Below, piece by piece: positions 6,793 through 9,132 of a stretch of DNA of 9,132 bases (position 1 is its first letter; the number at the start of each line of letters is the position of its first letter). Location: the NCBI GenBank assembly GCA_021810735.1, contig JAJZIF010000116.1:1-9132 (forward strand), written 5' to 3'. Position numbers and translations under genes: made by a program. A model generated the notes under the pieces. The model was not told the DNA's origin. It saw only the letters and a program-made list of their open reading frames with translations, and searched no databases. Origin of the DNA: Acidobacteriota bacterium (GTDB lineage Bacteria; Acidobacteriota; Terriglobia; Terriglobales; Acidobacteriaceae).

Positions 6793-7944
6793 TCACCCCA
6801 CCTGCGCCGACCCGCACGACTGCCGAACCACCAGCCGGCAGCTCAGCAGAATATCCCTGGCAGGAAAATCCGGATTCTCCAGCCGGCTCAGCATGGCTGC
6901 CATCGCCACTCGTCCAAGCTCCACGCACGGCTGATGCATCGTTGTCAGCGGAATCGACAACAAACTCGCATACTTCACATCATCCACGCCCACGATCCGA
7001 ATATCTTCCGGAACCCGCCGTCCCAGCCGCCCCAGACTCTGCATCAGGTTTGCCGCCGTGTGGTCGTTCGCGCACAAAATTGCGTCTGGACGCTTCTCCT
7101 CCAGCATTTTCCTCACCAGCTCCGTGTCTCCCGGATCGCCCCGCATCACCAGATCCTCCTGCCCCAGCATCCCCGACGCAATCAGCGCCTCGCGGTACCC
7201 GGCAATCCGCGCATCCACTGTCGATGCCGAAAATTGCTTTCCCAGAAACCCAATCCGCCGCGCCCCGGCCTTCACCAGGTGCATCGTCGCTGCATATCCC
7301 GTCCGCCGGTTGTCGATACCCACCAGGTCATACTGGCTCCGCCTGGGATACTGCTCCACGCACCGGTCCAGAAGCACCACTGGAATCCCGGCTTTGTCCA
7401 GCGCAGATACAATCTTCCGGTTCACTTCATCCTTCACGGGAGACAGCTCCAGCGGCGCAAAGAACACCCCCGAAACCTGCTGCGCAATGTACTGCTGACA
7501 AAGCTCCTCGGCCGCCTGTTCCTTCGGATCCCCCTCGCTCACCGCATTTCCCCACAGCAGCGAGTGCCGGTTTACCCCTTGGTAGCTCGCCATCCCCTGG
7601 CAAATCGGCTCAAATATCTCCGTCTGCCCAAGCTCCGGAATCAGCAACCCAAACAACCGGCTCGTCTGGCTTGTCCGCGCCGCCACATAGGTGCCCGAAC
7701 CCACTCGCCGCGTCACCAGCCCCATCTGCTGCAGCTCTTTGATCGCCTTCACAATCGTCATGCGTGACACGCCGAACCGTCGCACCAGTTCCGTCTCGCT
7801 CGGCAGCCGGCTACCCGCACGGTACTCCCCTGCCAGCACGCTCTCCCGCAGACTATCGGCAATCATCCGGTACTTCGGTTCGTCCGGGGATCCGGCATCC
7901 AGCACCTCTCTCGTCTTCATCATTCGCTCCAAGGACCGATTCAT
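6793..7944 (-). CDS. GntR/LacI hybrid transcriptional regulator (AraR-like architecture)
   Basis: A 383-residue DNA-binding regulator. Residues 24-88 form a GntR-family winged helix-turn-helix (KYRMIADSLRESVLAGEYRAGSRLPSE start, GVSRMTIVKAIKELQQMG recognition region, GSGTYVA wing). Residues from about 96 to the end form a LacI/periplasmic-binding-protein-like sugar-sensing domain (LFGLLIPELGQ, LVGIDNRRTGYAATMHLVKAGARRIGFLG, ILCANDHTAANLMQSL, IVGVDDVKYASLLSIPLTTMHQP, and LVVRQSCG near the end). The ATG at 7944 is favoured by GAGGGGG at 7950-7956; a GTG at 7977 and the ATGs at 7923/7920 (preceded by GGAG) are alternatives. It is divergent from the sugar kinase and directly upstream of the receptor operon, so it probably represses both until an intracellular sugar or sugar phosphate binds. 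The effector is unknown. Confidence 0.94.
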   Translation of the reverse strand: MNRSLERMMKTREVLDAGSPDEPKYRMIADSLRESVLAGEYRAGSRLPSETELVRRFGVSRMTIVKAIKELQQMGLVTRRVGSGTYVAARTSQTSRLFGLLIPELGQTEIFEPICQGMASYQGVNRHSLLWGNAVSEGDPKEQAAEELCQQYIAQQVSGVFFAPLELSPVKDEVNRKIVSALDKAGIPVVLLDRCVEQYPRRSQYDLVGIDNRRTGYAATMHLVKAGARRIGFLGKQFSASTVDARIAGYREALIASGMLGQEDLVMRGDPGDTELVRKMLEEKRPDAILCANDHTAANLMQSLGRLGRRVPEDIRIVGVDDVKYASLLSIPLTTMHQPCVELGRVAMAAMLSRLENPDFPARDILLSCRLVVRQSCGSAQVG

Positions 7945-7949
7945 CCCAT

Positions 7950-7956
7950 CCCCCTC
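7950..7956 (-). promoter_or_regulatory. Ribosome binding site of the regulator gene
   Basis: GAGGGGG on the minus strand lies 5 nt before the ATG at 7944 and favours that start over the upstream GTG at 7977, for which no clear site is seen. A second GGAG close to the ATGs at 7923/7920 leaves some doubt. Confidence 0.55.
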
Positions 7957-8029
7957 ATCGCCAGCAGCTAAAGCCACCCGAAAGCGATCGCTGCCGTCAT
8001 CATTGCAAATTAGAGGTAGACAGGTAAAG

Positions 8030-8055
8030 CAGAATTAGTATATCTGTTTAGCAGA
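8030..8055. promoter_or_regulatory. Overlapping imperfect palindromes between regulator and kinase
   Basis: CAGA and TCTG arms at 8030-8046 flank a partly symmetric ATTAGTATA centre. The same TCTG pairs with CAGA at 8052-8055 around TTTAG (8047-8051). Read on the minus strand, the first element is CAGATATACTAATTCTG, which resembles operator A (CAGATTACTAATCTG) with one extra base on each side of a shared TACTAAT core. The position between the divergent starts suits an operator shared by regulator and kinase. No convincing -35/-10 pair was found for either gene. Confidence 0.4.
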
Positions 8056-8093
8056 CAAGTTGATGGCAACTGATCGCCTATCTCCTTGCCGGG

Positions 8094-8099
8094 AAGGGA
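8094..8099 (+). promoter_or_regulatory. Ribosome binding site of the sugar kinase gene
   Basis: AAGGGA lies 7 nt before the GTG at 8107. It supports that GTG over the in-frame TTG at 8086, which would add seven residues unlike the family N-terminus. Confidence 0.55.
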
Positions 8100-8106
8100 A
8101 TCATCC

Positions 8107-9003
8107 GTGTCGATTCTTAGCGCCGGAGAAGTCCTATGGGACGTCTTCGCCCATCGCGAACTCCTCGGCGGCGCTCCACTCAACTTCTCCGCCATGGCCT
8201 CTCGCCTCGGACACGACGTCACCCTCCTCACCGCCGTCGGCGATGACGATCGCGGCCTCCGCGCCCTGACCGCCATCCGCAACCTCGGCCTCTCCACCGA
8301 CTGCGTCCAGACCATTCCCTCCGTGTCCTCCGGCGCCGCCATCGTCACTACAGACAGCGAAGGCAACGCCAGCTACCGAATCGATCGCCCCGCCGCCTTT
8401 GACGGTTTCCAGCTTGACGAGCAAACCCTCGCCCGCCTTCAGGCCCTGCCACCCTCCTGGCTCTACTTTGGAACCCTCGCACAGGCCGCGCCCGGCTCGC
8501 CCGCGCTGATCGAATCCCTCCGCCGCCGCTTCCCCGGCCTTCCCCGCTTCTACGACATCAACCTCCGCGAAGGCCACTGGAACTTCCCTCTCGTCCAGCG
8601 CCTTTCCGCCTCCGCGCGGGTGCTCAAATTAAATCACTCCGAGGCGGAGCTGCTGCACCGCCACCTCCACCCGCTCTGCACTTTTTCGCTTGAAAGCTTC
8701 TGCCGCGAATGGGCCGCCGCCCATCGCATTGCCACCATCTGCGTCACTCTCGGTGGCGAAGGATGCGCCATCCTGTCCGAAGGCCGATTCCAGGCCTTTC
8801 CCGGCTTCTCTGTCAAAGTGGCCGATACCGTCGGCGCTGGCGACGCCTTCGCCGCGGCCCTCCTTCACGGCATCATCCGGCGCTGGCCCATCGAGCAAAC
8901 CGCCCGCTTCGCCAACGCCGTCGGAGCCACCGTCGCCAGCCAGCCCGGCGCCATTCCCTCCTGGGATCCCGCCCGCGTCGATGAACTTATCGCCAGAAGC
9001 TGA
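8107..9003 (+). CDS. PfkB-family carbohydrate kinase, probable fructokinase
   Basis: A 298-residue cytoplasmic ribokinase/PfkB-family sugar kinase that would phosphorylate fructose using ATP. Seen: N-terminal beta-strand and substrate region SILSAGEVLWDVF (2-14), the substrate-binding GGAPLNFSAMASRLG (21-35), FYDINLREGHWN in the middle, LKLNHSEAELL (the family's N-x-x-E region), CVTLGGEGCAI, and the PfkB signature DTVGAGDAF at 240-248 with catalytic base Asp246. Length is normal for the family (about 290-320). The GTG at 8107 is chosen as start on ribosome-site spacing and match to the family N-terminus; TTG 8086 is the alternative. It is divergent from the regulator and shares its control region, and would act on the fructose released by the GH32 enzyme. 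Fructose as substrate is inferred from context; other PfkB sugars are possible. Confidence 0.93.
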   Translation: MSILSAGEVLWDVFAHRELLGGAPLNFSAMASRLGHDVTLLTAVGDDDRGLRALTAIRNLGLSTDCVQTIPSVSSGAAIVTTDSEGNASYRIDRPAAFDGFQLDEQTLARLQALPPSWLYFGTLAQAAPGSPALIESLRRRFPGLPRFYDINLREGHWNFPLVQRLSASARVLKLNHSEAELLHRHLHPLCTFSLESFCREWAAAHRIATICVTLGGEGCAILSEGRFQAFPGFSVKVADTVGAGDAFAAALLHGIIRRWPIEQTARFANAVGATVASQPGAIPSWDPARVDELIARS

Positions 9004-9064
9004 GCCCAGGGAATCCGCAGCACGCACAGCACGGCATGCGTCGCGCCTTCGACCGTTGCGGCCT
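9004..9064. other. Short intergenic stretch after the kinase
   Basis: No convincing terminator is seen after the kinase stop. Only a weak ACGCA/TGCGT pairing around 9024-9044 is visible, with no U-run. The stretch separates the kinase from a possible convergent gene. Confidence 0.4.
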
Positions 9065-9132
9065 CTAGCTCACCATCGCGGCCACTAGGACCATCACCGC
9101 CACCACATCTACAAAACCCCAGATGGCGGCTA
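9065..9132 (-). CDS. Possible C-terminal end of a membrane protein (partial)
   Basis: On the minus strand an open frame enters from the right edge and ends at TAG (9065-9067). The 21 readable residues are AAIWGFVDVVAVMVLVAAMVS, a continuous hydrophobic stretch that would suit a last transmembrane helix. It would be convergent with the kinase. It is too short to assign to any family and could be chance in GC-rich sequence. Confidence 0.3.
   Translation of the reverse strand, partial: AAIWGFVDVVAVMVLVAAMVS

Noticed and set aside
6726..7767. Long + strand frames (338 and 277 residues) opposite the regulator.
   Set aside because: Pro/Ser- and His/Arg-rich translations are typical antisense shadows of GC-rich coding DNA; the GntR and LacI domains on the minus strand are unambiguous.
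8060..8269. Small + strand frame near the ATG at 8063, before the kinase.
   Set aside because: It runs out of frame into the kinase gene, lacks a ribosome site and shows no family features.
9058..9088. Imperfect direct repeat GCGGCCTCTAG / GCGGCCACTAG.
   Set aside because: Only two 11-bp copies with one mismatch in GC-rich sequence; no flanking structure suggests a mobile element or attachment site.
1..9132. Search for tRNA or rRNA genes, CRISPR repeats, transposases, phage genes and a SusD partner.
   Set aside because: None were seen by eye; coding density is fully explained by the five genes plus regulatory gaps.

Overview
The window reads as one carbohydrate-utilisation locus from a high-GC Gram-negative bacterium. 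An acidobacterium is the best guess. The main clue is the ~1,200-residue TonB-dependent receptor with an N-terminal carboxypeptidase-regulatory-like domain, an 'FNHPQF' motif near the end and a terminal aromatic residue, a layout typical of Acidobacteriota (Terriglobia). The taxonomic call is inference; no rRNA or other marker is present.

Layout from right to left. A PfkB-family sugar kinase (probable fructokinase) runs on the + strand at 8107-9003. Across a 162-bp intergenic region, a GntR/LacI hybrid regulator runs on the minus strand (7944-6793) and ends at a strong intrinsic terminator (6711-6748). Next comes an AT-rich promoter region (about 6601-6710) with two palindromes and two promoter-like elements. 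It serves a minus-strand cluster: the TonB-dependent receptor (6590-2976), a Tat-exported GH32 beta-fructosidase (2790-1231) and a sugar-porter MFS transporter (1167 to beyond position 1, C-terminus cut by the window edge). The 185-bp gap between receptor and GH32 holds three stem-loops, one of them a possible terminator or attenuator. A 22-codon hydrophobic tail at 9065-9132 may be the end of a further minus-strand gene.

Taken together the genes form a pathway. The receptor would bring a fructose-containing saccharide (sucrose or fructo-oligosaccharide/fructan) across the outer membrane using TonB energy. The GH32 enzyme would release fructose in the periplasm, the MFS porter would carry the monosaccharide inward, and the PfkB kinase would phosphorylate it. 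The GntR/LacI regulator, with a LacI-type sugar-binding domain, probably controls both the operon and the divergent kinase. No SusD-like surface lipoprotein is present, so this differs from a Bacteroidetes polysaccharide-utilisation locus. The gene families are individually well known. The least explained parts are the operator/promoter architecture and the intercistronic RNA structures.
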